Positions 16,506-25,734 of a stretch of DNA of 64,000 nt are shown here, piece after piece; the first letter of the stretch is position 1; each line of letters begins with the position of its first letter. This DNA is from Thermohalobaculum sp039030915 (GTDB taxonomy: Bacteria > Pseudomonadota > Alphaproteobacteria > Rhodobacterales > Rhodobacteraceae), in the NCBI GenBank assembly GCA_039030915.1, contig JBCCDG010000005.1:13519-77518 (forward strand), read 5' to 3'. A program made the translations under genes and the position numbers. The notes below the pieces were generated by a model, which was given only the letters and a program-made list of their open reading frames with translations, was not told the origin of the DNA and ran no database searches.

Positions 16506-17564
16506 ATGCGCGTGATCGTCACTGGCGGGGCCGGCTTCATCGGCTCGGCGCTCGTACGCCACCTCGCGGGGCAGCGGCTGGCGAAGGTCTGGGTGGTCGA
16601 CGCGCTGACCTATGCCGGCAGCCGGGAGACGCTGGCGCCGGTCGAGGGTCGCTTCACCTTTGTGCACAAGGACATCCGGGACCGCGAGGCGATGACGTCG
16701 CTGGTGGCCGAGGTGGCGCCGGATGCGGTCATCCACCTGGCGGCGGAGAGCCATGTGGATCGCTCGATCGACGGGCCGGGCGACTTCATCAGCACCAATG
16801 TCAGCGGCACCTTCACCCTGCTCGAGGCCGTGCGCGGCTGGTGGCAGGGGCTGGGCGAGGACGCCCGCGCCGCGTTCCGCTTCCACCATGTCAGCACGGA
16901 TGAGGTCTATGGCTCGCTGGGGCCGGAGGGGGCGTTCACCGAGACCACGCCCTACGCGCCGAACTCGCCCTACTCCGCCTCGAAGGCCGCGTCGGACCAT
17001 CTGGTGCGGGCCTGGCATCACACCTACGGGCTTCCCGTCGTCACAACCAACTGCTCGAACAACTACGGGCCTTACCACTTTCCCGAGAAGCTGATCCCGC
17101 TGGTGATCATCAACGCGCTCGAAGGCAAGCCGCTGCCGGTCTATGGCCGCGGCGAGAACGTGCGCGACTGGCTCTTCGTCGAGGACCACGCGCGCGCGAT
17201 CTGGGAGGTCTGCCGCCGCGGACGCGTGGGCGAGGTCTACAATATCGGCGGCGAGGCGGAGCGGCAGAACATCGAGGTGGTGCGCGCGATCTGCGCGGGG
17301 CTCGACACGCGGCTGCCCGAGGGCGCGCCGCGCGAGCGGCTGATCGAGTTCGTGACGGACCGGCCGGGGCACGACGCCCGCTATGCCATGGACATCTCCA
17401 AGATCCGCGCCGAGCTCGGCTGGGCGCCGGCGGAGAGCTTCGAGAGCGGGCTCGGTCGCACCATCGACTGGTTCCTGGAGAACCGCGCGTTCTGGGAAGC
17501 GATCCGCGCCCGGCGCTATGGTGGGCAGCGGCTCGGCCTCGGCACCGCGGCGAAGGCGGGCTGA
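16506..17564 (+). CDS. rfbB: dTDP-glucose 4,6-dehydratase
   Basis: 352 residues, an extended SDR. The NAD-binding GGAGFIG lies at residues 7-13, the TDE catalytic motif at 131-133, and Tyr156/Lys160 (YSASK) complete the active site. It catalyses the second step of dTDP-rhamnose synthesis, dTDP-glucose to dTDP-4-keto-6-deoxyglucose. Its final base overlaps the rfbD start (TGATG). Rhamnose made here would feed cell-surface polysaccharide; no glycosyltransferase is seen nearby. Confidence 0.97.
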   Translation: MRVIVTGGAGFIGSALVRHLAGQRLAKVWVVDALTYAGSRETLAPVEGRFTFVHKDIRDREAMTSLVAEVAPDAVIHLAAESHVDRSIDGPGDFISTNVSGTFTLLEAVRGWWQGLGEDARAAFRFHHVSTDEVYGSLGPEGAFTETTPYAPNSPYSASKAASDHLVRAWHHTYGLPVVTTNCSNNYGPYHFPEKLIPLVIINALEGKPLPVYGRGENVRDWLFVEDHARAIWEVCRRGRVGEVYNIGGEAERQNIEVVRAICAGLDTRLPEGAPRERLIEFVTDRPGHDARYAMDISKIRAELGWAPAESFESGLGRTIDWFLENRAFWEAIRARRYGGQRLGLGTAAKAG

Positions 17565-18466
17565 TGGTCGACCTGCTCGTGACCGGGGCGGCCGGCCAGC
17601 TCGGCTGGGAGACGGTGCGCCGCGCGCCCGAAGCGGGGCTGACGGTCAGCGCCGTTGCCCGTCGGGACCTTGACATCACGAACCGCGCGGCGGTGCGGGA
17701 GCTGGTCGCGCGGCTCGGGCCCAAGGTCATCCTCAACGCCGCCGCCTACACAGCCGTCGACAAGGCGGAGGAGGAGCGCGAGGCGGCCTTCGCCGTGAAT
17801 GCGGAGGCGCCGGGGCATCTCGCCGAAGCGGCGGCGGAGACGGGTGCCGCGCTCATCCATATCTCGACCGACTACGTCTTCGACGGCACAAAGGACAGCG
17901 CCTGGACCGAGGATGACCCCGTCGCTCCCCTCGGCGTCTACGGCGAGAGCAAGCTGGCCGGCGAAAGGGCCGTGGCCGAACGCTGCCCGCGCCACGCGAC
18001 GCTGCGCACCGCCTGGGTCTACGGCGTCGAGGGCAAGAACTTCGTGCGCACCATGCTCCGCCTCGGCGCCGAACGGGACGCGTTGCGCGTGGTGGGGGAC
18101 CAGACCGGATCACCCACCTTCGCGGGCGATCTCGCCGCCTGCTGCCTGCAGCTCGCCCAGCGCCTCGCCGATGCGCCCGAGGGCGGCGAGGGCTGGGGCG
18201 TCTTCCACGCCGCGGGCCGGGGTGAGACGTCGTGGCACGGGCTGGCGGAAGCGGTCTTCGAGCATGCCGCCCCCCGGACCGGTCGCCGCCCGAGCGTCGC
18301 GGCTATCACCACCGCCGAGTATCCGACGCCCGCGCGGCGCCCGGCGAACTCGGTCCTCGATTGCGCGCGCCTCGCCCGGGTCCATGGGATCGCGCTCCGC
18401 CATTGGCGCGTCGCGCTCGCGGAGATGCTGGACGAGACGCTGGACCGCGAAGGGAGCGCTTCATGA
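17564..18466 (+). CDS. rfbD: dTDP-4-dehydrorhamnose reductase
   Basis: 300 residues. N-terminal GAAGQLG NADPH site, STDYVFDG at 101-108, and the catalytic Tyr126/Lys130 pair (YGESK) identify RmlD. It performs the last reduction to dTDP-L-rhamnose. It overlaps rfbB by one base and rfbA by four (ATGA), so all four genes are translated as a coupled unit. Confidence 0.96.
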   Translation: MVDLLVTGAAGQLGWETVRRAPEAGLTVSAVARRDLDITNRAAVRELVARLGPKVILNAAAYTAVDKAEEEREAAFAVNAEAPGHLAEAAAETGAALIHISTDYVFDGTKDSAWTEDDPVAPLGVYGESKLAGERAVAERCPRHATLRTAWVYGVEGKNFVRTMLRLGAERDALRVVGDQTGSPTFAGDLAACCLQLAQRLADAPEGGEGWGVFHAAGRGETSWHGLAEAVFEHAAPRTGRRPSVAAITTAEYPTPARRPANSVLDCARLARVHGIALRHWRVALAEMLDETLDREGSAS

Positions 18467-19341
18467 AAGGCATCATCCTGGCCGGCGGGTCCGGCAGCCG
18501 GCTCTGGCCCGTCACGCGCGCGGTCTCGAAGCAGCTCTTGCCGGTCTATGACAAGCCGATGATCTACTACCCGCTCAGCACGCTGATGCTGGGCGGCATC
18601 CGCGAGGTGCTGATCATCACCACGCCCGCCGATGCGCCCGCCTTCCGCGCGCTGCTGGGCGACGGCGGCCAGTGGGGCATCAGCATCGAATGGGCGGTGC
18701 AGCCGAGCCCCGACGGCCTGGCGCAGGCCTTCATCATCGGGCGGGACTTCGTCGGCGGTGACGGGGTGGCGCTTGTGCTGGGGGACAACATCTTCTTCGG
18801 CCACGGCCTGACCGAGCGGATCCAGAGCGCCGTGGCCCGGACGGGCGCGCAGGGCGGCGCCACGGTCTTCGGCTATCAGGTGCGGGATCCCGAACGCTTC
18901 GGCGTGGTCAGCTTCGACGGCGAAGGCCGGGCCGAGACGATCGAGGAGAAGCCGGAGGCGCCGAAATCCGACTGGGCGGTGACCGGGCTCTATGTCTATG
19001 ACAACGCGGTACTCGACATCGCTGCCGGCATCGCTCCCTCGCCCCGCGGCGAGCTCGAGATAACGGATGTGAACGCCGCCTATCTCGGGCGCGGGGATCT
19101 TTTCGTCGAGCGCCTCGGCCGCGGCTTCACCTGGTTCGACACCGGCACGCATGACAGCCTCGCCAAAGCCACCGCCTTTGTTCAGATCACCGAGGAGGTG
19201 CAGCAGCGCCGGATCGGCGTACCGGAGGAGATCGCCTTCTCCCAGGGCTGGATCGACGCGGACGCGATGATGGCGCTGGGCATGGCCCTGAAGAAGAACG
19301 GCTACGGCCAGTACCTGATGGCCCGCGCGCGCGAAGGGTGA
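18463..19341 (+). CDS. rfbA: Glucose-1-phosphate thymidylyltransferase
   Basis: 292 residues. The nucleotidyltransferase signature GGSGSRLWPVT with the nearby SKQLLPVYDKPM starts at residue 8, and the metal-binding Asp lies in LGDNIFFG. It makes dTDP-glucose from dTTP and glucose-1-phosphate, the entry step, with feedback inhibition by dTDP-rhamnose known for the family. The ATG at 18463 overlaps the rfbD stop; a longer upstream frame is a shadow of rfbD. The gene ends the operon. Confidence 0.97.
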   Translation: MKGIILAGGSGSRLWPVTRAVSKQLLPVYDKPMIYYPLSTLMLGGIREVLIITTPADAPAFRALLGDGGQWGISIEWAVQPSPDGLAQAFIIGRDFVGGDGVALVLGDNIFFGHGLTERIQSAVARTGAQGGATVFGYQVRDPERFGVVSFDGEGRAETIEEKPEAPKSDWAVTGLYVYDNAVLDIAAGIAPSPRGELEITDVNAAYLGRGDLFVERLGRGFTWFDTGTHDSLAKATAFVQITEEVQQRRIGVPEEIAFSQGWIDADAMMALGMALKKNGYGQYLMARAREG

Positions 19342-19433
19342 CCGGCCCGTCAGGGACAGGCCGCCGGCAACCATTCCTTCACGCGAACCCTGCACCCTTG
19401 CCGATGTGAGCGGTTTGCGTGTGGGAGGTACAA

Positions 19434-19808
19434 ATGCACGTTGCTACCGAAGAGAAGAGCGGGAACCTGGTCGTCACGCTCAAGGATCCGCGGCTCGACC
19501 ATGCCGTGTCGTCCGCGTTCCGGGACTATCTGCTGGGCCTCGAGACCGAGGGGCGTCCCCTGGTGCTCGATCTCTGCCATGTGGAGTTCATGGATTCGAG
19601 CGGCCTCGGCGCGCTCGTCGGCGTGCGCAAGCGCCTCGGCTGGTCCGCCAAGATCGTGCTGGCCAGCGTCCGAAGCCCCGTCTACCGCGTCTTCGAGCTC
19701 GCGAAGATGACCGGCGTCTTTACCTTCTACACCTCGGTCGACGCCGCAATCTCGCGCACATCGGGCGAGGACGACGCCTGGGGCAAGGGCCGGGCGATGG
19801 CAAGCTGA
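19434..19808 (+). CDS. STAS-domain anti-sigma-factor antagonist
   Basis: 124 residues, one STAS domain. The phosphorylation loop FMDSSGLGALVG is present, with Ser56 as the expected regulatory serine. Proteins of this type (SpoIIAA/RsbV) bind an anti-sigma kinase when unphosphorylated. Start chosen at 19434, preceded by GGGAGG at about 19421. No kinase (RsbW-like), PP2C phosphatase or sigma factor is encoded in the window, so it is an orphan whose partner must lie elsewhere. It follows the rhamnose operon by 92 bp and may be transcribed with it. Confidence 0.87.
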   Translation: MHVATEEKSGNLVVTLKDPRLDHAVSSAFRDYLLGLETEGRPLVLDLCHVEFMDSSGLGALVGVRKRLGWSAKIVLASVRSPVYRVFELAKMTGVFTFYTSVDAAISRTSGEDDAWGKGRAMAS

Positions 19809-19838
19809 GCACGGAGCGAGGCGCCGCGCGGCGGGCGC

Positions 19839-20540
19839 TCAGGCGCGCCGCCGGCATCCCATGAGCCCGAGAACCCCGATGGCGCCCAGCGCGAGCGGCA
19901 GCGTCGCGGGCACCGGCACAACCGCCGCCTCGAAGGTCTCGTAGGTGAAGATCGACTGCGCTGGTGGTGGCGGCGGGTCGCCCGGCCCCGTGACGGAGGC
20001 CAGCTCTTCGATGCCGAAGAAATTCGGCGGCGTCGAGGACGCGACGATGTCGGCCGGGTCCGCAGCGAGGAGGGCGGCGATGGCCGAGCCTAGGAAGAGG
20101 TCGCCGATGGCGCTCGTGTTCGCGAAGACGACGCCCAGGCCAAAGCTCGTCTGCTCACCGAAGGCGCTGTCGAGGTCACCTGTGAGAATGATCCCGTCGA
20201 TCGCGGCACCGAAAGCGATGGTGTCGTCTAAGACCGTCGCCTGAAGGTTCGAGATGCCGATGGTGACGACGTCCGTCGCTCCCCCGCCGAAGAGCGTCAC
20301 GCTTCCCGACCCGACGCCGAGATAGGTCTCGGATGTCGAGCTTGCGCCCGAAGGCGGCGTGCCTGCGTCCTCGATCACGAGCGTCGCCTCGGCGACGATC
20401 GGTGCGAAGGGCGCTGTCGGATCGGCCGTGGAGGAACCGAGATCGATGTTGCCGGCCACGTTGATCCTGAGGTCCACCGCACCTGCCGGCGATGCCAGCG
20501 CCAGCATCGCGACCGCGGCCATCGTCTTCGTGAGATCCAT
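19839..20540 (-). CDS. Secreted protein with VPLPA-type C-terminal sorting signal
   Basis: 233 residues. N-terminal signal peptide (residues 1-21, ending SPAGA), a beta-rich mature part of unknown function, and a C-terminal end with VPVPATLPLALGAIGVLG then CRRRA. This tripartite end (short Pro motif, membrane helix, Arg cluster) matches PEP-CTERM/VPLPA-CTERM signals recognised by exosortases in rhodobacters. The protein is therefore probably processed at the inner membrane and released to the surface or extracellular matrix. No exosortase is in the window. A second such protein is at 54847. Confidence 0.8.
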   Translation of the reverse strand: MDLTKTMAAVAMLALASPAGAVDLRINVAGNIDLGSSTADPTAPFAPIVAEATLVIEDAGTPPSGASSTSETYLGVGSGSVTLFGGGATDVVTIGISNLQATVLDDTIAFGAAIDGIILTGDLDSAFGEQTSFGLGVVFANTSAIGDLFLGSAIAALLAADPADIVASSTPPNFFGIEELASVTGPGDPPPPPAQSIFTYETFEAAVVPVPATLPLALGAIGVLGLMGCRRRA

Positions 20541-20627
20541 CCGAACCCCCTCCCTATCGATCTACCCCTGCAAGGCTCGGCCGATTCGAGCCTGGAGGCA
20601 ATCGCAAAGGGGCCGCTTCGGACAGGC

Positions 20628-21929
20628 TCAGAGCACGTAGCGGCGCAGATCCGACGACTGAGAAAGGTCGGCCAGCTGCGTCTCGACCATCGCGCCATCG
20701 ACCGTCACCGTCTCCCCCTCCCGGTCGGGCGCCGTGAAGCTCAGCTCCTCGAGCACGCGCTCCAGCACCGTGTGCAGCCGCCGGGCGCCGATGTTCTCGA
20801 TCTCGGCATTCACCTCCGCCGCGATGCGCGCGAGCGCTGCGACCCCATCCTCCGCAAAGGAAAGCGCCACTCCCTCCGCCTGCATGAGCGCCTCGTACTG
20901 GCGGGTGAGGGCGAAGTCCGTATCGGTCAGGATCGCGCGGAAATCGGCCTCCGTCAGGGCCTGGAGCTCGACCCGGATCGGCAGACGCCCCTGCAGCTCC
21001 GGCAAAAGGTCCGACGGCTTGGCGATGTGGAAGGCCCCTGACGCGATGAAGAGGATATGATCGGTCTTCACCGACCCGTGCTTCGTGGTGACGGTCGTGC
21101 CCTCGATAAGCGGCAGGAGGTCGCGCTGCACGCCCTCGCGGCTCACATCCGCGCCCTGCCGCGAGGCGGAAGTCGCCACCTTGTCGATCTCGTCGAGGAA
21201 GACGATGCCGTTCTGCTCCACGAGCCGGATCGCGTCCCGCGTGATCTGCTCCTGATCGATCAGCTTGTCCGCCTCCTCCGCGATCAGCACATCGTAGCTC
21301 TCCAACACGGTCATTCGCCGCCGCTTGGTCCGCCCCGAAAAGGCCTTGCCGAAGATGTCGCCGAGATTGGCCATCCCACCCTGGGGCATGCCGGGGATCT
21401 CGAGCATCTGCATCGGATTCGAGGTGTCCGCGACCTCGAGCTCGATCACCGTGTCGTCGAGCTTGTTGTCGCGCAGCTTCTGCCGGAACGAGTTCTTCGT
21501 GGTCTCCGAGGCGTGCTCACCGACGAGCGCGGTCAGCACGCGCTCCTCCGCCGCCTTGTGCGCGGTCGCGCGCAGCTCCTGGCGCCGCGTCTCTCGCGCC
21601 ATGACGATGGCGGTCTCGACGAGGTCGCGCACGATCTGCTCCACGTCGCGGCCCACATAACCGACCTCGGTGAACTTCGTGGCCTCGACCTTCAGGAACG
21701 GCGCATTGGCAAGCCTGGCCAGGCGGCGGGAGATCTCGGTCTTGCCCACGCCCGTCGGCCCGATCATGAGGATGTTCTTCGGAGACACCTCCTCGCGCAT
21801 GCCGGCCTCGAGCTGCTGGCGGCGCCAGCGGTTGCGCAGGGCAATGGCGACGGCGCGCTTGGCGGCGCGCTGCCCGATGATGAAACGGTCGAGCTCCGAG
21901 ACGATCTCGCGGGGCGTCAGCTCGGTCAT
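20628..21929 (-). CDS. hslU: HslU (ClpY) ATPase subunit of the HslVU protease
   Basis: 433 residues from ATG 21929. The N-terminal TPREIVSELDRFIIGQ, Walker A GPTGVGKTE, the I-domain and Walker B FLDEIDK are all readable, as is the C-terminal SDLRRYVL tail that inserts into HslV. It unfolds substrates and feeds them to HslV. Upstream in-frame sequence to 22118 does not resemble the family. Unusually it is separated from hslV by an unrelated membrane-protein gene plus 262 bp, so it probably has its own promoter. Confidence 0.97.
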   Translation of the reverse strand: MTELTPREIVSELDRFIIGQRAAKRAVAIALRNRWRRQQLEAGMREEVSPKNILMIGPTGVGKTEISRRLARLANAPFLKVEATKFTEVGYVGRDVEQIVRDLVETAIVMARETRRQELRATAHKAAEERVLTALVGEHASETTKNSFRQKLRDNKLDDTVIELEVADTSNPMQMLEIPGMPQGGMANLGDIFGKAFSGRTKRRRMTVLESYDVLIAEEADKLIDQEQITRDAIRLVEQNGIVFLDEIDKVATSASRQGADVSREGVQRDLLPLIEGTTVTTKHGSVKTDHILFIASGAFHIAKPSDLLPELQGRLPIRVELQALTEADFRAILTDTDFALTRQYEALMQAEGVALSFAEDGVAALARIAAEVNAEIENIGARRLHTVLERVLEELSFTAPDREGETVTVDGAMVETQLADLSQSSDLRRYVL

Positions 21930-22191
21930 GCAGTCCTCCGGTTGGGTTCCGCGCAGATAGTCCGACGGCGCCGGCACCGCCAGCCCCCACGCCGTTTCGG
22001 CCGCGGCGCCGCATGCGGCGAGACGGGGGCCGCGCCGGAGACCGAGGCCACCCGCACCGCTGTCGGCCAGTACCGTCGTGACCGGCATCGCCGAGCGGCT
22101 CGAAGCCCGTAGGTGCAAACCATGTTCTTTAAATGTTCACATCCGCCACCCTACGCTGACGTGGGCGGGCGCGGGCGCTGTACGACCCCGA

Positions 22192-23310
22192 TCAGATTGC
22201 GGAGAGATCCTTCGGGGGCGGCCAGATCTGCCGCTCGGGCCAGTTCCGCTGGATGTGGCGGGGCTGCATAGTCCAGCCGATCGGCACGAAGAAGCGCTGG
22301 CGGGTATAGCCCCAGAGCACCATGCCGAAAGCGACCACCGCGGTGATGCCCCAGGCGAGCTCGAAGACGGTCATCGTGTAGCCCGCCTGGTAGACGACGT
22401 TGACAACCAGGGGCCGTGCCATGGCAAGCCAGATGGCCACAAGTACCGGGATCCGGTCGATCCGCATGGCATAGAGAAAGCCCGCGACGAAGAGGAAGAC
22501 GAGCACCGCCACGTCGAACCCGGCCGGCAGCGCCTCCGCCAACCGCCCAGCGATCAGCGCCACGATGGCGGTGCTGATCACATGCAGCGGCCGCGCCGCC
22601 TGCAACCCGAACCAGTCCCCGTAGAGATCGAGCCAGCGCGCCTTGACCATGCCAAGCACCGCCAGCGTGCCGAAGAAGGCCATGCTCCAGGGCTGGTCGA
22701 TGAAGGCTGCGAGAAAACCCCGCGGGCTGAACCCCTCGATCTGCCCCCAGTTCTCGGCCTTCGAGCCCTTGAAGAAGAGAAAGAGCGAGATCACCGAGAA
22801 GGTCACGATGGGCGAGATCAGCCCCGCCAGCCGGAACCGATAGGCATAGATCATCATGCCAACGGTCGTCGCAGAATAGATCACCGTGATGAATTCGAGC
22901 CCCGGCAGCGCGCGCAGTGTCGGCGTCGAGAGCGAGAGGGCGAGCGCGAAGGAAGCTGGCCCGAGCAGTCCCAGCATCGAGCCCGGCCAGATCATCCCCC
23001 GCCGCCGCACGAGCCACTCGGCCATGACCCAGGTGACGATGCCTGCAGCGATCATGAAGGGGATCGGCGTCGTCGTCCGGCCCACATCGATCCCGGCGAT
23101 CGCGAAGGTCATGCCCGCATAGCCGATCCAGCCGAAGAAGATGACGTTGACCCAGAAGACCTCGAGCTTCTTGTTGCGCTGGGGCTCGCCCACCGGGTCG
23201 GCCAGGGCCAGCTCGCGGCCGTAGATCAGCGGCTTGCGCAGCATCCATTCGAGTAACTGCCCGAGCGCGCCGCCCGGCGCCGCCCGCCCCTGCCCGGCTG
23301 CCTCGCTCAT
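22192..23310 (-). CDS. Polytopic inner-membrane protein of unknown function between hslV and hslU
   Basis: 372 residues with roughly ten hydrophobic helices spread from about residue 50 to 345, and a polar C-terminal tail (MQPRHIQRNWPERQIW). No motif of a known transporter or enzyme is recognised. The start overlaps the hslV stop by four bases (ATGA), so it is co-translated with the protease subunit. Whether it is related to proteolysis or merely rides in the operon cannot be told. The helix count and lack of charged residues in helices argue for a small-molecule or structural role, but this is speculation. Confidence 0.75.
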   Translation of the reverse strand: MSEAAGQGRAAPGGALGQLLEWMLRKPLIYGRELALADPVGEPQRNKKLEVFWVNVIFFGWIGYAGMTFAIAGIDVGRTTTPIPFMIAAGIVTWVMAEWLVRRRGMIWPGSMLGLLGPASFALALSLSTPTLRALPGLEFITVIYSATTVGMMIYAYRFRLAGLISPIVTFSVISLFLFFKGSKAENWGQIEGFSPRGFLAAFIDQPWSMAFFGTLAVLGMVKARWLDLYGDWFGLQAARPLHVISTAIVALIAGRLAEALPAGFDVAVLVFLFVAGFLYAMRIDRIPVLVAIWLAMARPLVVNVVYQAGYTMTVFELAWGITAVVAFGMVLWGYTRQRFFVPIGWTMQPRHIQRNWPERQIWPPPKDLSAI

Positions 23311-23864
23311 GCCTCGACGATCTCCACCACGGCGTTGGCGTTGGTGTAGACGCAGATCTCGGCTGCGATGGCGAGAGCCCGACGGGCGACCGCTTCCGCG
23401 TCCATCTCCGTGTCCGACAGCGCGCGTGCGGCGGCGAGCGCATACATCCCGCCCGAGCCGATGGCGGCCACGCCACCGTCGGGCTCCATCACGTCGCCGT
23501 TGCCGGTGACGACGAGCAGTGTCGCTCCGTCCGTCACGATCAGCATCGCCTCGAGATTGCGGAGCATCTTGTCCGTGCGCCAGTCCTTGGCGAGCTCGAC
23601 CGCGGCGCGCAGCAGCTGGCCCGGCGCGGCCTCCAGCTTCGCCTCGAGCTTCTCGAGGAGCGTGAAGGCGTCCGCCGTCGCCCCCGCAAAGCCCACGACC
23701 ACGTCATGCCCGCCGGGCGAGATGCGGCGCACCTTGGTGGCCGTCGCCTTGATCACGGTCTGCCCGAGGCTGACCTGCCCGTCGCCCGCGATGGCCACGC
23801 GCCCGCCCTTCTTCACGCCCACGATCGTCGTGCCGTGCCAGCGCGCGTCCTGCCGATCCGTCAT
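23307..23864 (-). CDS. hslV: HslV (ClpQ) peptidase subunit
   Basis: 185 residues. The N-terminal-nucleophile threonine is in WHGTTIVGVKKGG (Thr12), with the short propeptide typical of alphaproteobacterial HslV; AGDGQVSLGQTV and the GSGGMYALAAARAL segments are family hallmarks. With HslU it forms the two-component ATP-dependent protease. Start at 23864; another possible start 5 codons earlier is less likely. The promoter should lie in the 119-bp gap shared with the divergent hisB. Confidence 0.96.
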   Translation of the reverse strand: MTDRQDARWHGTTIVGVKKGGRVAIAGDGQVSLGQTVIKATATKVRRISPGGHDVVVGFAGATADAFTLLEKLEAKLEAAPGQLLRAAVELAKDWRTDKMLRNLEAMLIVTDGATLLVVTGNGDVMEPDGGVAAIGSGGMYALAAARALSDTEMDAEAVARRALAIAAEICVYTNANAVVEIVEA

Positions 23865-23983
23865 GCCGCTCTCCCGCACCGGCCCCCGCCGGCATCCCCA
23901 TCGGTCCTGCCAGGTATCTACGTGTATCTGGCACCCGCGGTTTCAAAGGCCTATAGGACGATGGCGATTTCGAGGAGGGGCCG

Positions 23984-24571
23984 ATGCGCCGCGCCGAGTT
24001 GGCCCGTGAGACGGCCGAGACCAAGATCACCGTCGAGCTCGACCTCGACGGTACCGGAGCGTCCGACTGCGCGACCGGCATCGGCTTTTTCGACCATATG
24101 CTGGACCAGATCGCGCGGCACAGCCTGATCGACCTCCGCCTGCGCGCCGAGGGCGATCTCCATATCGACGACCATCACACGGTCGAGGATGCGGGCATCG
24201 TGCTCGGCCAGGCGCTGGCGCAGGCGCTCGGCGACAAGCGCGGGATCCGGCGCTATGGCGCCAGCCTCCTGCCCATGGACGAGGCGCTGGTACGCGCAGC
24301 GCTCGATCTTTCCGGCCGGCCCTTCCTCGTCTGGGACCTGCCGATGCCGAGTGCCAAGATCGGGACCTTCGATACCGAACTCGTGCGCGAGTTCTTCACC
24401 GCGCTCGCCATGAACGCGCGCATGACGCTGCATGTGAGCCGCCTCGCGGGGGAGAACAGCCACCACATCGCGGAGGCGGCCTTCAAGGCGGTGGCGCGGG
24501 CACTGCGCGAAGCGGTGGAGCCCGATCTGCGGCGCGAGGGCGCACTGCCCAGCACCAAGGGAGCGTTGTGA
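23984..24571 (+). CDS. hisB: Imidazoleglycerol-phosphate dehydratase
   Basis: 195 residues, the monofunctional HisB found outside enterics. Metal-binding histidine motifs GFFDHMLDQIARH, DDHHTVEDAG and ENSHHIAEAAFK are all intact. It performs the sixth step of histidine synthesis. The ATG at 23984 follows GAGGGG. First of a run hisB-membrane protein-hisH. Confidence 0.97.
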   Translation: MRRAELARETAETKITVELDLDGTGASDCATGIGFFDHMLDQIARHSLIDLRLRAEGDLHIDDHHTVEDAGIVLGQALAQALGDKRGIRRYGASLLPMDEALVRAALDLSGRPFLVWDLPMPSAKIGTFDTELVREFFTALAMNARMTLHVSRLAGENSHHIAEAAFKAVARALREAVEPDLRREGALPSTKGAL

Positions 24572-24587
24572 TGCGGGGCACACCCTG

Positions 24588-24941
24588 ATGGAGACCGAAC
24601 TCTACACCATTCACGCACGCGACGGGCTCGACGAGAAGCTGCGCATCGTCGGCGACGGACGGCATCCGCTGGGCGTGATCCCGCCGCTCTGGGCGCTCTG
24701 GCGAGGTTGCTGGATCGTGCTCCTCGCGGAGATCGCGCTCCTCGCACTCGTCGCCAGCACCGTGCCGCTGGCCTTCGGCACCGTCTATGTCGGGCTCCTC
24801 GTGCTGACGGTCCTCGAGGGCTCGACGCTAGAGCGCACGGAGCTGCGCCTGCGGGGCTGGCGCGAGGTTGCGGTGACGGAGGCGCGCTCGGAGGAGGGCG
24901 CGGAAGAGGAGTATCGGGCGGGCCGGGCGGTTTCGCCGTGA
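24588..24941 (+). CDS. Small membrane protein (DUF2628-like)
   Basis: 117 residues. After a polar first 30 residues a conserved-looking turn (HPLGVIPPLWALWRGCW) leads into two hydrophobic helices (about 40-75), then a charged tail. The PPLW-containing segment resembles DUF2628 proteins that sit between hisB and hisH in related bacteria. It lies 16 bp after hisB and overlaps hisH by 4 bases (GTGA), so it is an integral part of the his unit although no role in the pathway is known. Confidence 0.75.
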   Translation: METELYTIHARDGLDEKLRIVGDGRHPLGVIPPLWALWRGCWIVLLAEIALLALVASTVPLAFGTVYVGLLVLTVLEGSTLERTELRLRGWREVAVTEARSEEGAEEEYRAGRAVSP

Positions 24942-25594
24942 GCACGGTCATCGTCGACTATGGCTCGGGCAATCTGCGCTCCGCCGAGAAGGCCTTCGAG
25001 CGAATGGCGGCGGAGCGCGGCGGAGCGGGCGCGCCGCTGGGCGGGTCCGTGAGCGTCTCGGGCGATCCGGAGGTGGTGGCCCGTGCCGAGCGCATCGTCC
25101 TGCCAGGCGTCGGCGCCTTTGCCGATTGCCGCGCCGGTCTCATGGCGGTCGACGGGCTCTTCGACGCGGTGGCGGAACGGGTGGCGGAAGGGTATCCCTT
25201 CCTCGGCATCTGCGTCGGCATGCAGCTCATGGCGACGCGCGGGCTCGAACACGGGGAGACGCCGGGCTTCGACTGGATCCATGGCGATGTCGTGCGCCTC
25301 GAACCTAACGATCCCCTGCTCAAGGTGCCGCAGATCGGCTGGAACGAGCTTACGATCACGGCGCCCGATCATCCGGTGCTGGCCGGCATCGGCCCCGGGG
25401 CGCATGCCTATTTCGTGCACTCCTACCATCTGCGCGTCCGCATCCCCGAGCACCGGCTGGCGCATGTGGGCTACGGGCACATGGTTGCCGCTGTAGTGGG
25501 GCGGACCAACATGGTGGGCACGCAGTTCCATCCGGAGAAGAGCCAGGAGACCGGGCTCACCCTCATCGGCAACTTCCTCGCCTGGGAGCCCTGA
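24938..25594 (+). CDS. hisH: Imidazole glycerol phosphate synthase, glutaminase subunit HisH
   Basis: 218 residues. Class-I glutaminase triad: Cys in FLGICVGMQLM, with His and Glu in TQFHPEKSQ. The N-terminal VIVDYGSGNLRS is typical. It supplies ammonia to HisF. The start is GTG at 24938, overlapping the stop of the preceding gene; the frame upstream is a shadow. HisF is encoded 4 kb away at 29578, separated by a periplasmic cassette and hisA. Confidence 0.96.
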   Translation: MSTVIVDYGSGNLRSAEKAFERMAAERGGAGAPLGGSVSVSGDPEVVARAERIVLPGVGAFADCRAGLMAVDGLFDAVAERVAEGYPFLGICVGMQLMATRGLEHGETPGFDWIHGDVVRLEPNDPLLKVPQIGWNELTITAPDHPVLAGIGPGAHAYFVHSYHLRVRIPEHRLAHVGYGHMVAAVVGRTNMVGTQFHPEKSQETGLTLIGNFLAWEP

Positions 25595-25734
25595 GCGCCC
25601 CGATGCCAGCGGTCGCCCGGTGGGGCGCGGTCACGGGCGCTCACGGCTTTGCGAGACGGCGGCATCAACGCTGGCGGTGCGGCATTCGGTGCCCATTTCC
25701 TTCCTGCATCGACAACGCCATGCAGGGAAACGAC

